Source: Drosophila persimilis
Lineage: Eukaryota; Arthropoda; Insecta; Diptera; Drosophilidae
Reading direction: 5' to 3'
Length of the DNA: 64,000 bases
NCBI RefSeq assembly: GCF_003286085.1
Contig: NW_020825294.1
Coordinates: forward strand, 11,678,501 to 11,742,500
A program made the translations under genes and the position numbers. Positions 32,301 to 45,140 of the stretch are shown here, in pieces. The first letter of the stretch is position 1; each line of letters opens with the position of its first letter. Below the pieces are notes generated by a model that worked only from the letters and a program-made list of their open reading frames with translations, was not told the DNA's origin and made no database searches.

Positions 32301-33826
32301 CAAATCGAACATCAGAGTCCGCCACTAAATGCCTGTCTACTCCTTGTCGAGTGCTATCAGAATTATCAGAATGGAACGGAAACCCAAGACCGAAGTCGAG
32401 TGCCAAAGTTCTGGCTAACATCGTTTTATAGAACTACAACTTTGTGTGTGGAAAGATACGGCGTGCAGGTAGGGACACGGCCATGCTTATCGGCCTCAAT
32501 GAAACCCCCGACTACCGACGGATCTCTACGTCATAGATGAGAAATCAAGTTTGTTGGTTATCACAAAATAAAATAAGAAGAGAGCTGGCCTCGGAGGGTA
32601 AAGTCGTGAATAACTTCCTCCTAAATATGATGACGAATACTGCGGTTCCAACGAAGCGCCAGATGAGAGGCTCCCCTCAGAAAACCCCACGAAGATGGAG
32701 CAGGTGCTTCTGCGAGAGTATCTCAGCCACAATGCTCTCCAGCGAGACAATAATTGATGCTCGCCAAATGTGGATTTTTGTATTGTTAAATTTAGCATCA
32801 GAGATCAGGCAATCGGCTATAGAGAGAGACATATGGGCTATCGCCTATAGCCGTCAAGTGCGTCACAGTTTGTGAACACTGTGATCACTGTGGTCGTCTC
32901 TCTAGAGATACGTAGATCCGTCGCACGAGTACGAGTACGAGTACGGGTACGATTGCGGGTGCAAGTGCGGGTATTTGTAGGGTTTCTTGATCTAGCCTAA
33001 GCTGCGAAGCAGCTGCCAATATCAGCTGATACGAGTAGTGGGAGCTGCCCCCCCCTCTCTCTCTCACTCTCCGCTCTGCCAACTTTCGATATTCTTATCA
33101 GCGTGTAGTTTCCCATTATCTTTTGCTTGTGGCACAGATAAAAGATAGTCGGAAATTCTTTTATTTGTGGTAGCATGTGTCGCTGGGCTGGTTTGTTGCG
33201 AATATATTAGATATTGGATAGATACGCCTAGAAACTGTAAACTGGATATGCAAATGGAACGTTTAATCAACAAGAGATTTCGGTTTGGATACGAAAATGA
33301 ATTGGAATTGGAATAATCAGTGGACTCAGAAGATTCCCATACATTTTTGTGGAATTGCGAACAGAAAAACAAAAGATATACTGGGAAAAATTATGAGCTG
33401 GCGATTGTTTATCAGTGATATCTCTTGGAAATGTTTATTTATGTTGAGATTCGATTACTATCGAGGGGAGGGGTTCATGGTGACATCTGATTACCGCCTT
33501 GGCTTAACCTCTTGGAGGACAACCTTCTGCACTCGGCCTCTCCGAGCTGTCAAACAATTAGGCATGACACCTTCAATTGGTATTGATTGCGGAGACGACA
33601 CCATCCACGCACTGGCTTAATTAAGACGAGGCAGAAACAGCCAAAAACGAGGCAGAGACAAGCAGAGATCTTCGCTCGACGACCAATTATTTGGAGTTTG
33701 GAGCAGAGGCAGAGCTTGGAGGCACACAGATCTCAATGCTAAATGGGTTTCTATGAATTTCCCTGCCGGCGAAAGGAGGCCTTCGCCTCGGCTGTCGGAC
33801 TTTCCGCTCCCTCGTGGGTGCCACGA

Positions 33827-33854
33827 CCAAGTGCCAAGTGCCAAGTGCCAAGTG
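33827..33854 (+). repeat. (CCAAGTG)4 tandem repeat
   Basis: Four exact 7-base units in a row. Confidence 0.9.
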
Positions 33855-35689
33855 CACTGCCCACAGCCTACGAGCATGTGGCTATAATCGTCTAGATGGC
33901 TAGATCTCCGTTCTGCAGAGCTCTGTCTCTGCGCCTCCGGTAATGGAGACCACGCATTCAAGAGACATCCAATATGCTGCTGCCTCAATGAGAATTCGTT
34001 TTCCTTTTGTCGTCGCGAATTGGGTCTTGGTCGTGAGACGCCGCACCGCATGCCACACGCCGCGCACGGGGGCGTAACGCAACGAAACCCAACGCACTTG
34101 ATGAGCAATCTCTTTCGTTATTTTCGTTTTAAAATTTTCAACAAAATTCTCAATTCTCCGTCGCTCTGCCGCTCTGCCGCTCTCTTGAAATGTGGGTCAA
34201 GTCCAAATTGGAAGGCGACGTCTGTTTCTTTTTCTGCCTTAGAAAAAGTGAAATCGCAAAGTGTTGTTCTTTTTTCTATATTTTTTATTTAAAAGCTGTA
34301 ATTAACTCTTAATCATCGGCGCTTTGTTCGTTCCTCTTCGATTCGCGTTTGCATCTCCCTTTCCCCCTTTCCCCCTCTCCGCCTCTCGAATTATCACTTG
34401 CACTTTTGTCGCAAGATTCTGTGCAATTAGCCAGCATTTTTCCTCCATCTTCAGCCAGTGATTTGCATTTTCTGTGTCTGTTTCTGTCGCTCGTAATCGG
34501 ATGTCGTAATTAGAGTTTAATTATTTATATTTATACTTTTTTCCCTCTCTGTTGCTCCAATGCTGGCACCTTGACAAGCGGCTAATGGAGACATCGGCAT
34601 TGGGCCGATCAGCAGAGAGCTGTCTAGACGAAAGGCGGGGAATACCTACTCCATGAATGTATGGAAAAGTGTTTGGAGATGTTAATCGTTAGGAAATCAT
34701 ATACCGGTGTGGTTCGAGTACATTCCTGGCATGAAAGCCATTCCGTCTTCACTGCTAAGCTACTCTGGAAGAGAGCGAGAGAGGGAGCATCATCCGGGGA
34801 CTCACTTACTGCTCAGCCACACTGGGAGAGAGCTGTAGTTATAGATATCGGTGCACTCCCGAAGTAGTGGCTTCTCGGTGCTCCATAGATACGAGTATAT
34901 GCTGCTATAAATATTGTTTTTCTATTGATTTTCCGCCGGCTTTCGCTGCCTCTTTTCTGTCTGTGCAAATTGGCATCAGTGGCAGGCAAACAAAAGTGCA
35001 GTGTCAGGCCCAAGTTCGTTTTTAGCTCAGAAGTTGGCTCAGAAGATTGCACAACCTGCCCGGGGGCTGATAGCCGGGCCAACAAACACTCAACGAGGCG
35101 TTATCGATGGAGGGGCTGGCTGCCCACCAGCCCACCTGCCTTCGCACCAGCCCAGAGACGCAAGAGAGACGCCTAATTAGGTTTTGTTCACGTCGCCGCA
35201 GCTGAGACACGGCTTTGCCCCTGCCACTGGGGCTGCCACAGAGACCCAGAGAATATGGAAAATGCAGAAAACAAATTGAAAAATTGCATATTTCTACAGA
35301 GTTTGTGGGCTTTGAGTCGATACGATTGAGCGGAGCGCCTGGTCTGGATTTGATTTACACAACGAGATTTGTTCAAGAAATTTAATTAGCATTTCCCAAA
35401 CGACGGAGAAACCCCTCCTCCATGACTGGGCGTTTGCGAGTGGATGGATGGCTTGATTGGGAAATTAAACATTCATTCTGATTCATTATCCCCACGTTTC
35501 GTAATTAATTAACCTCTCTTCTTGAGTTTTCCTTTGGTAGTGAAATTAAGTTTAATTGAAACTGACAGAAATGGAAATGGTTGCGACACGATGAGGCTGC
35601 AAGAGCGGTTCCTCCTTGACCCAAACTTCAGTTGAAAAGAAACGCCATTCCCCTAAAAAACAGATATTTCGGTGTACATTGGAGTACAG

Positions 35690-35703
35690 TGCGTTTCAAA
35701 ATG
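35690..35703 (+). repeat. Isolated TACAGTGCGTTTC terminus
   Basis: The same 13-base string, reverse-complemented, ends the possible MITE at 23989-24001. Here it begins TACAGTGCGTTTCAAAATGA, but no opposite end was found within 500 bases. It is probably a truncated or diverged relative. Confidence 0.3.
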
Positions 35704-37240
35704 ACAAGGCTGTTGCAGCCATGGAATGAAATGTAAACACTTTAGTATTTCCAAGGAGGAGAATCCATAGACCGATCATATTTCAGTTTATGTTTAGAAA
35801 TAAACTAAACTTCGATTATAAATTGATAAATAATCGACTGGAACGATAGCTGGTTTCTATTAATTGTCGATGCACTATCTCGACCATAAATCGGTATTTT
35901 TATAGATTTTTTATTGGAACAATCAATTGATTATTAATTAAGTTGATTAAAAATCAAGTAATCGATAGTTCATCGTATATGGTGGCCGATTAGATTCGAT
36001 AACTGATTTCCGTAGTATTGTATATTCCATAATAAATAATAAATACAGCCGACTGAAGCCAGTAGGTGTTTTGACTAAAGAGAAACGATAACAGTAACAT
36101 CGTTAATCGTAAATCGCTTGTCGCTTGCCACTTTCCACTGTCTGATTGTTGATTCTGACGGGCACTGCATCTTCTTCCGTTCCTCTTGTTGCACACGTAT
36201 CCTTTTACCCATAAATTATACGAGATCCGGGTGTTCCGTTAGTCTTCCGACTCTTCTCCTTCTTCATCTTCTGCGCTGACCGCAAAAAGAATCATAGCAT
36301 TTCATCACCCACCCGCACAGGAACCCCCCTCCATCACCCCACCCCATCCCCCCCAAAACGCTTTCATCGCTTATCGCGGGAGAGATCGGAGACTGAGACT
36401 GGGACTGGGAGACCTCTTCGTATTGAGACCTGGACTGGTATTAATGCCTCAGCGATTATGCCCATGACAAGAGCAACAACAGCAGCAGCAGCGTGTATCA
36501 TTTACCGTTTAAAAAGGAGGAGATATTTATGCACTTGAAAGCCACAACAACAAAAGTGGTTGCCTCAACCGCAAAATAATGAGTTGCAACAGCACTGGAA
36601 AACCAGACCCCAAGAAGAAAGAGAACTCTGGCGAAAAAAGCAAAAAAGCAGGAACAAAAACAAAGACAAAGCCAAAAGCAAGCTTTGGGCCAAGAGAGAA
36701 TTTCATCATTCCATCGGATACGAGTACGAAGCGTCGTCGCGACGATCAGGCGACGGCAGGCAGAAGACGCGTTCTGCGAGGAACGTTTTAGGTCAAACCG
36801 CACCCGCACCCGCACCCGCCTTGGCCCTGGCCTGTGGGCCCTGGTCTGGTGGTCTGGGGTCTGTGCTCAGTGACTCCTTGGACCGACCGACCAAGCGACT
36901 TGGGTATCTGTCCGTCTGTCGGTCTGTCGTCTGCATCCTGTGTTGTGGGGAATATTTTGTTTCTGGATCTGCGGCGAACGGAACAGCTGTGCGTCTGCGT
37001 CTTCGTCTTCGTCTGCGTCTGGGGGTACCAAACCCGTTTGGATCTCAACTTGTACCTACGGGGCAGCTGTAAACAATCAGAGCCAACTGCCTGCCAGGCA
37101 GCCAGGCAGGCAGGCACTCAACCATGAAAAATGAATGATGATGATGATGTTTTAGGCGAGGGTGGAGAGGGGAGAGTGGCGACTGGAGAGTGGCTCCCTC
37201 CGCAGAGACAGTCATTGACCAAAAAGTGCCTTCCTACTGT

Positions 37241-37278
<38 letters not shown>

Positions 37279-39461
37279 GTGGCTCCTGGATATTCTCGAT
37301 GATTTCTATGAAGAAGACTTTGGCTGCAAACTTGATTTTGTATCTACCCCAAAAGTGCGAGTGCCAGTGCCAGTGCCAGTGCGAGTATCTCGCAGAGGCC
37401 TGCCCTTTGAGACTTGTTTGGTTTATGGCCTGAGAGGTTGATATTTGTTTGTCGTAGAGGAGGAAACCGGTTGCCAGGTTCATTGGCGATGCCTCTCCGT
37501 CTCTCTGGTCCCTCGTTCATTTTGTTGCACTTCTCGTTTCAGAACTTATTCTACTTGCAGCTTGCGGCATGCATTGTGAGGGTTAGTTATCTCTCGGAAC
37601 AGTATGGAACAGAATCAGTTATAAATTCAACTCGTTTGGACCTGTTTTGATTGTGGGATGGCCAACCCTAACCTCCGCCATCCCCCTCCCAGTGGCCCAG
37701 AGTTTGTTGACTTTGACTTGAGGAGTATCTCATGGATGCATTGTCCATGATCTGAGAGTACTCCTCATTCTGCAGGTTGCCATAAAAAGACTTGCCAGTG
37801 GACCTGCCACTGTCCACTTTGTGGGGGCAGGCGGTGCACCGCGGTGGAGGAAACTGGTTAAAAAACTCTCAAATCAAAATGTTTGACTGTCTGCTGCATT
37901 TGGTGCACATTTCTGCCGGTTTCTCTTTATGGCCAAGACAAGTTCTTGACACTCGCCACTCGAGTGTGTGCAACGGAGGGAGAGGGGGGCCAGCGCAGCG
38001 CCCACTGGCAGATACAAACGTATCTGCAAGATGAATGCAAGATGAATGCTGTGTGCGAGTATCTGTGGCTACTTGGGCCAGTATTATAATATTCGGTCGC
38101 AGCCGAGTGGAGGGAGCACTCAACGGAGCGTGCCACACGAGCCACATGCAACACATGCCTCCCCCCCTCCATTATTCGATTGCCCACATAATAAATGATG
38201 TAAAAAGTAGGCGCCCCTCTCCTCCACCCCACGGATCGGAAGGCGTCAAAATAGGTGCGAGAGTGGGCGAAGAGTGGAGTGGAGGGGTGGAGTGGAGTGT
38301 AGGAGAAATTCCAACTATAAAATAATTACACAAAATATTGCTCTTTTATTTGCTGATAATGTGTTTCGAAACTCTTTTTCGGCAGTCTTGCTTTTTTCCT
38401 CGGTAATGAGGAATCAAATACCCGACTAATGAGCGTCCAAACACTGCTTTTGTTATATATTTTTGAGGCGTTTTTGCAGCCACAATTACGCAAGAGATGG
38501 GTTGCAAAATTTTAAATATACTTCCCCCTATGATCAGGCAGATATTAAATGAATACTGGGCATTGGATTAAGCTGAAAATCTGTTCCACTTGACGCTCAC
38601 GCGCTTAGGGGAAATCTGCACCCTTCGACTATTCCTTGATTTTGGCATTAATTTTACATCAATATATATTCATTTCTTTAGGTAAAATATAAATATAATA
38701 ACAGATTATTCTAAATTTCCTGACTGTCATTTTCCACGATAAATTATTTGACTCTGGCCAATATTAAAATTTTAATATTGTTTGTTTAATTTAAAATGTT
38801 CATATTTTTAAACTATTTTAAAAATTAATAAATAAATTGTATTTACTATGCCCGAAAAGGGGAGTTTTTGTGGTGGATATGTGAGATCACCCTCTTGCTC
38901 TTAGACAGCTTGGTCAGGTACCAATCTTCTCAGCTTTTCGATCATAAAGATCCAGCTGGCATTCCTTCAAATGTCTGTTGCCTTGCACGTGTGCGAAGAG
39001 CCTAATGAAGCCTTACGGATGTACATATTCGAAGATACGCCTGGGGCCCTGCCATAGCCATAGCCATAACCATAACCGTTTAGACGCTGTCCACAGGCCT
39101 AATGTCCGTAATGATCGTGTTGCCCAGATTTGGGGGATTGGCTGCGGGTCTCGGATGAAGACTGCGATCAGCATCAGCGCCTGCCCGACTACTGTGCGCA
39201 GGTAAATCAAGGTGTGTGCCCAGTCCTCGGATCTCCACCGATCTCCATTCTCCACTCTCCACTCTCCAGTCTCCAGTTGGGGGTCTCTCTGGGGTAACTG
39301 TTTTCGAGTATTTACGTTAATTTACGCCAAAACAGTTGAATACGCGCGGATTTCGCTGTGGTGCCGTTGTCTGTCTGCTTTCGGTTTCATTATGAGTGGA
39401 AAATCATGCAACGGCCAGGCCCGGCCCGGCCTAGGCCTCGTCTTGTATCTAACAGTTGCAC

Positions 39462-39493
39462 ACTTGGATACTTGGATACTTGGATACTTGGAT
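39462..39493 (+). repeat. (ACTTGGAT)4 tandem repeat
   Basis: Four exact 8-base units. Confidence 0.9.
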
Positions 39494-41592
39494 CCGCGGA
39501 TTGCCGGATTGCAACACCCATTTTGTACCCGTTGGCTCGTTACTCGTGCGGTTAATCATATTTCTCTGCCGTCTGTCCGCCTGTCCGCCTGTCTCTCTGT
39601 TAAATTAGCAGCTGCACATAGCAATCTTTTTTGTGGCTCTTGCTCCCAGGACGAACGAGATTTTCGCCGACTTTTGGGTTGGTTTGCTGTGGTGTCGGTG
39701 CCGCCTGTGGGGCTGCAGATAAGTCGCCTTCGTCGCCTCTTCTCCGGGCCTTGTGGGGGTCTTGTGGGGGTCGCCCTCCTAATTGGATTTTCCGTCTAGC
39801 ACACATTGTTTCCCCGTCCACGCTCTGGTTCGACGCCCATTGTCCAGAGTGTCAATTGGATTTGAGAACTGTTTCGTAAGAGATATTTATGGTGAAAGGC
39901 GGAAGGGTGGGGAGGTGGGGGTGTGTCGGCCAACTGATTGAAATCCCATATAATAATATTAATTTAATGATCCGCGCTCTACAAAGAGTGCCTTTGGTTA
40001 CGTCTTCGATGGATGCCGATGGTTTATTATTGTTTTGATGCTCCACAAAAAGTGGCACACTTAAGTCGCCGAAAAACCATTCGGGAATCAATAAAATAGA
40101 CACAAAATCGTCCGAAACAGCTGCTGAAACGTTCGAGCATTATCATTTGGTTTTCTATATATTTCTCTGACGCTTTCACTTGGCAACTTTTTGTGATTTT
40201 CTCTTGTCTGCTGTCAGCGCTTATTCATTTGGCGAGTGGAAAACAGAAAAGTCTTAATTGTTTCATGCAATTTAAAAGTGTATTTAAATGTGGTGCAGCA
40301 TAAACATTTGCAGGAGATAATAAATTTAATGGGTAGAGCTCCGATTTCGGGGGATTGTTCGCGGAAACGAGGCAGCCCAGGAAGCCCCACTCAATACTCA
40401 ATGAAAAATTGCCCAACCATGCAAATTATTAAACGAAACAAAGCGAAATATATTGCATCTGGGCCGTGATTCACGGCTAACAAAACACGATCCCAAGATG
40501 TGCGGACCTTGCAAAACCCATGCGAATATTTATCTGTCGGGACTTTCGATTTCTGGGACGCATAAAGGGGGCGGCCATACCTCCAGTTAATACGTTAATA
40601 TATCGCCCTGTCTTTAGCCTTTGTTTTCGCCGAATTTATGATTCGATTTCGATTTTAAAAAGATGAAATACGTGAGAAGATGTGTACAGTATCTTTGAGA
40701 TGCCAGTTCATACAGAGGCCTCGCTGATGCATCTAATGTTTTGCTAAGAATTTATAAGAATATTCCTGAAGGAAAGTGAAGGTGTTTATACCTCACTTTT
40801 CTTTATTCTCTCTCCTTCTCCCAGCGTGGCTTAGCAATCAAGGAGAAGATTACATCAGAAGCCTTTTCTCAATGGCACATTTTTGTATACCCTCTATCCT
40901 TCTCTCTCGCAGTGTGGCTGCATAGAGAGACACCAATAACATACGGAATTAAAAGCATTCAACGTGATTTATTATAGATAAACAGAGGACAAGCCAATCC
41001 TATTCTAAACACAGAAATGTATCCGAAAATAAAGCACTTTTATGGATTCCCACCATTTTATCATCAGCCACTGACTCACAGACGCCCCCAAAGTACTGAT
41101 TGGGAATGTTGGGTATTCCATGGGTTTGATTTCACTTATCATCGCTTATCAGTGGAATACGATTATATTTACGCTGTTGCAGACACGCATCGCGATAAGG
41201 AGATGGATCCAGAGGGCCAGAATGTGGAAAGCGAGCGATATTTGCGTTCTGAATGTTAGGATTCCTTCGCCTGTTCCTTACCATCGGCTAGATGAGGGAC
41301 AATGGCTGTTAAATTGTGTAAATTATAGATAAGATGGAGAGGTTCGTAGTGTGGGAAATGGGTCGTATCGTGGGAGGGGAATGTGGTCCGTAATGTAGGT
41401 CAAATATTGAGGCTACGACTCCAAGAGGTATTTATAGAGATTTCGATGTGATTGATTTTGCAATATTCAAGTAGCTCTGTTTAACTATCGATCATAGTTT
41501 TCCTTTATCGATGAATACCTCCGATGTATCTTACGATTCTGATCGACTCTGACAGCTCTAATTATATTCTGTATCAATCTATTTCATTGCAG

Positions 41593-41651
41593 AGATCAGC
41601 AGAAAAGAAACTGCGAAGAAACTGGAGGTCCTAAACATCACGGAATTCTAG
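41593..41651 (+). other. Candidate small exon (59 nt)
   Basis: The acceptor is strong: CTCTAATTATATTC (branch-like CTAAT) then CAATCTATTTCATTGCAG. The donor is strong: TTCTAG|GTAAGC. The 59 bases between contain no ATG. One frame is open (starting with the second base, GAT CAG CAG); the other two have stops. Together with the 40-nt exon downstream it adds 99 bases, and the open frame continues across that junction. It could be a 5'-UTR exon or a coding exon. No known protein is recognised. Confidence 0.5.
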
Positions 41652-44299
41652 GTAAGCCTCAGCCTTTGGTGTACCATCGTTAAGCCCAATGATTCAGCAG
41701 AGAATTGCAATTTTATTTACCATTCCAATGGAATTTCTGAATGTTTCTAGTGCGTGTGCGTTTCCACATTCCTTATGCAAATTCCTGAACAACACATTAA
41801 GATGCACTCCATAATGAAATGCAAACAGCTGTGGAATTGAATAACAAGTGAACTGCAGTCCCTCTACACTCATTTATCTCATTCGCTCAAATGTTTATGA
41901 ATAATCCGCTGGAATATTAAATTAGAGACGCATTTCCATGGTTCGTTCAGACTGCGTCGCAGTTCTCGGTTCTCGGATAACAGCACCCTTGGAGTGGCTT
42001 GAATCACAGCTTTGTAAATGCTTTTCCCCTGCGGCTATTTCTGGATATCCCCCAGTGAAGACTTTCAGAGGAATCCGCTTTGATAAGGCAGCGGCTCGTG
42101 CTCTCGACTCGTGCGCAAATCTGTTTTTTTCAAGTTTTTCATCGAGTTTCCGTGAAGATATATAAGACGGAAAAGTGTGAATTTGCACGAATAAATATGA
42201 GTGCTTAAACATTCAATTCAAAATAGAAACCGACCCTTGAAAGAGATTAAGATGATGAAATGTCACGTTTATGGATAGGGAGTCACAGAAAGTGTTCCCG
42301 CCCTCCCATGACCACCCTCCATTCTGTATTTATAAAACCGGTTCCTAACCAGACTCCAAGAAGCTACATTGAACAGCTCCTCCTGCATACATAATTACCT
42401 ATCGTTAACCAGATCATACTATCGCATCTGATCATATCCTGATCTGGCGGCAAGCAACTGTTCTCATTGCTCCGATAATTCAAAAACAAAATGCATATCG
42501 TGTTCATGACGATGCTCATTTTGGCTTTACTCTAGACTGGGACCTAAATTTGGTGCCACGAATCCAAAAAACAACAACAAAATACATGTCATGTGCATGA
42601 TGAGTAGAATCCACGTCTGAGCCCAGAGATTCGCCCCATTCGGAAGTACATTTCATGAGATTCACATGGAGAGGCTCTAAATTATATGTAACCATTGGAA
42701 ACGCAATTTCCCGGTTGTGTCACTCGATCCGATCCCCTCTGCGCGATAAGATACTTTTGTGGCAGAAAACAAAGCTGAAAAACCACCCGATGAGTGGACG
42801 GACAACCTTGCTGCTGCTCCGCCACTTGCACACGAATCGCGAATCATGAATCGACATCGATTTCCAATTACAAAATATTACAGAACAGCGAATGGAGGAG
42901 ACGCCGCCGTCATGATGCGTGAAAGTCGACCTCAGTCCCAGCCTCAGCCTTGGGCTGTGGGGAAGGAAGGAAGTGAAATAAATCACAAGCGAGCAAACAA
43001 AGTGAAATGTAAACATCATAAAGTACATTTGCACATGGAATGCTATATACTATATGCGATGTATGTATGCGATGTACGCGATATAAAATCAAGCCAAAAC
43101 GGCGCATTCAATGAGCCACTTTTAATGCCTGACGCGAAAACTGCCCAAAAAAGCCTTCAGTTCCGACTTATCTAAGATGTTGCGCTCCGTTTTTGTGCTT
43201 GTGGAGGTACAGCGATATGTACTTTTTGGTGTGTTTTTTGGCCTTATGTAAAAGGCTTCCATGTCAAGTTTGTTGAGCTTTTGCTCTGTGGCTCTGGCAA
43301 GGCTATTGCACACGAGAAGTGCCCGCAAACACACAAAACAAACCGCAAAGAATTATAATTTTAAGGCAGAAAAAACAACATGCGATGATTAAATATTTGA
43401 TATGTCAGCTGGTCGGCAATCTACAAAAGGCAGGACCACAGAGTGAGGTTTGGCTGCAACAAGGGGTAGATTTCTCAGAGCCGTGATAGTGGACCACACC
43501 CTTCTCCTTCTCCTTCTCGTTCTCCATCTCCGCCATGCAGAGTGTTAAGTAAAGTGAAACTTCCTGCTTTAAGATATATTGCAAGTACACCTCTGATAAA
43601 ACGTAGTTGCAGTCGCACTTCTGGCCACACTTTGCATATTAAATCCATTCCAAGACAACAATTCCCCCCCAGTCCCAAGGCTGGCATTTGCATTCGAACG
43701 CGTTGCATTTTCTTTTGGTCGCACTCGGAAAATGCCTGGCCACGAGTGGGGATAGACACGGCGCAAGAGCAAACTATTCCATTCAACCAGCTTTGTGGCT
43801 AATGACCATAATGAATATGCATAATTATCATCGCTAATGTCCCGCCTGGAAGGCAAGAGATACATTTTGTGCGGAAATGGCCATGAGTTGAACATCTTTA
43901 CACGGGGGCTTTCTGTTTGTTATGCCTATAAGGAATAATTAGAAAAAGTTAGACACCATTACATAGATGAGTCGGTTATTTATACTGAGCTGCTTAGTAT
44001 CTTCGAGATACATACCCTTGTATCCTCCAGACTAAAACTAGGATGTAGCTCTCGATTGCTAAGCCACACTGGGAGGTAGTAGGGTATGAAACTGACTCAA
44101 AATGAAAAGAAATGCATCTTTCTAAAGCCACCCCCCCTCAGCTTTTACTAGAATCTAATTTATATCCATTTCCACATTTTACGCTTTTGTTTGGGTTGAC
44201 AGGCCCTGAACACCCTCCGCATTGCAACTCTGTTGCAAGCCAAAGCATCCAAACAAAAGAATCTCAAGCCCCCCTCCAGAAGCACACAGATACATATAC

Positions 44300-44332
44300 T
44301 ATCTCTCTCTCTCTCTCTCTCTTTCTCTCTGT
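44300..44332 (+). repeat. (CT)n microsatellite
   Basis: CT dinucleotides with a single TTT interruption, followed by GTGTGTGG. Confidence 0.8.
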
Positions 44333-45086
44333 GTGTGGCAGTAGAACACACAAATTTATTATCATGGAAAACTTTTGTGCAACATTTCGAAGCGCAGCGA
44401 ACAAAAGCCTGAAAATCGCGGCTACTGTGCAGCTGTTCGACACTGCTCCCCGCCCCCTCCACTCCGCCAGTAGTTTGCTCTGCTTGATAATTTATTTGAA
44501 TATTTGGCATAATTATCCCAAAAGAACAACAAAAAATAGCCCCCTCCCTCCCCCCTGAAATATAATAACGTATATTTCACAAGCGGACAAACGCAAATTA
44601 TGGCTTGTAGCAGCGCGAGAATGCACTGAGAATCGGCCCAAAAAATAAGGCAAAACTAAAACTTGGGAAGTGGCTCGAAGCTCGGACCGAGAGCTGACAT
44701 TGAGAGTCGCGGATAACCAGTTGCACTTAAGATACAGATACACAGTAGTATCTGTGTGTGCTTTTCTGTGCATGTTATGGCTGACAAATGAAAAATGATT
44801 GCCGCTAATTGCTGGCGACTGGTCGCAGAGTCGGAGAGCATGGATGGAGATGGAGTAGGAGCAGGAGAGGCACAGAAGGAAGCCAGCCCGCTTTGTTCTA
44901 TGTTTAGATATCGAGAAAAGATAAATGATATGCTCAATGCTGAGGCCAGTAGACCGCTGACCAATCACTTAAAGTCGATTAACTCCACAGCCAAATGGAA
45001 GCCCACACCGAACGAGCCCCGAGAGTCGAAGATCGCGACTTCTATAATTTTCGTACTTTGCGCCTCTGGCTCTGTGGCTCTGATTC

Positions 45087-45140
45087 CGATCCGATCCGAT
45101 GCGATACGATGCGATACGATGCGATACGATGCTATCCGAT
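45087..45140 (+). repeat. GCGATACGAT tandem repeat
   Basis: Three exact 10-base units (45101-45130) flanked by degenerate CCGATCCGAT and GCTATCCGAT units. Confidence 0.85.

Larger units (their letters stand above)
29346..41592 (+). other. Presumed long intron or intergenic DNA
   Basis: No coding exon recognised in about 12 kb. It contains GA-rich sequence at 29459-29475, (CCAAGTG)4 at 33827-33854, (ACTTGGAT)4 at 39462-39493, CGAGTA repeats near 32930-32955, CTGTCTC/CTGTCTT repeats near 37240-37285 and CGATA-type motifs near 35850-36000. Many overlapping open frames (for example 33617-34108 minus and 36560-37072 plus) follow GC-rich tandem sequence and look accidental. Confidence 0.4.

Noticed and set aside
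33617..34108. 163-codon minus-strand frame
   Set aside because: It includes the translated (CCAAGTG)4 repeat (WHLALGTWSWH) and has no recognisable domain.
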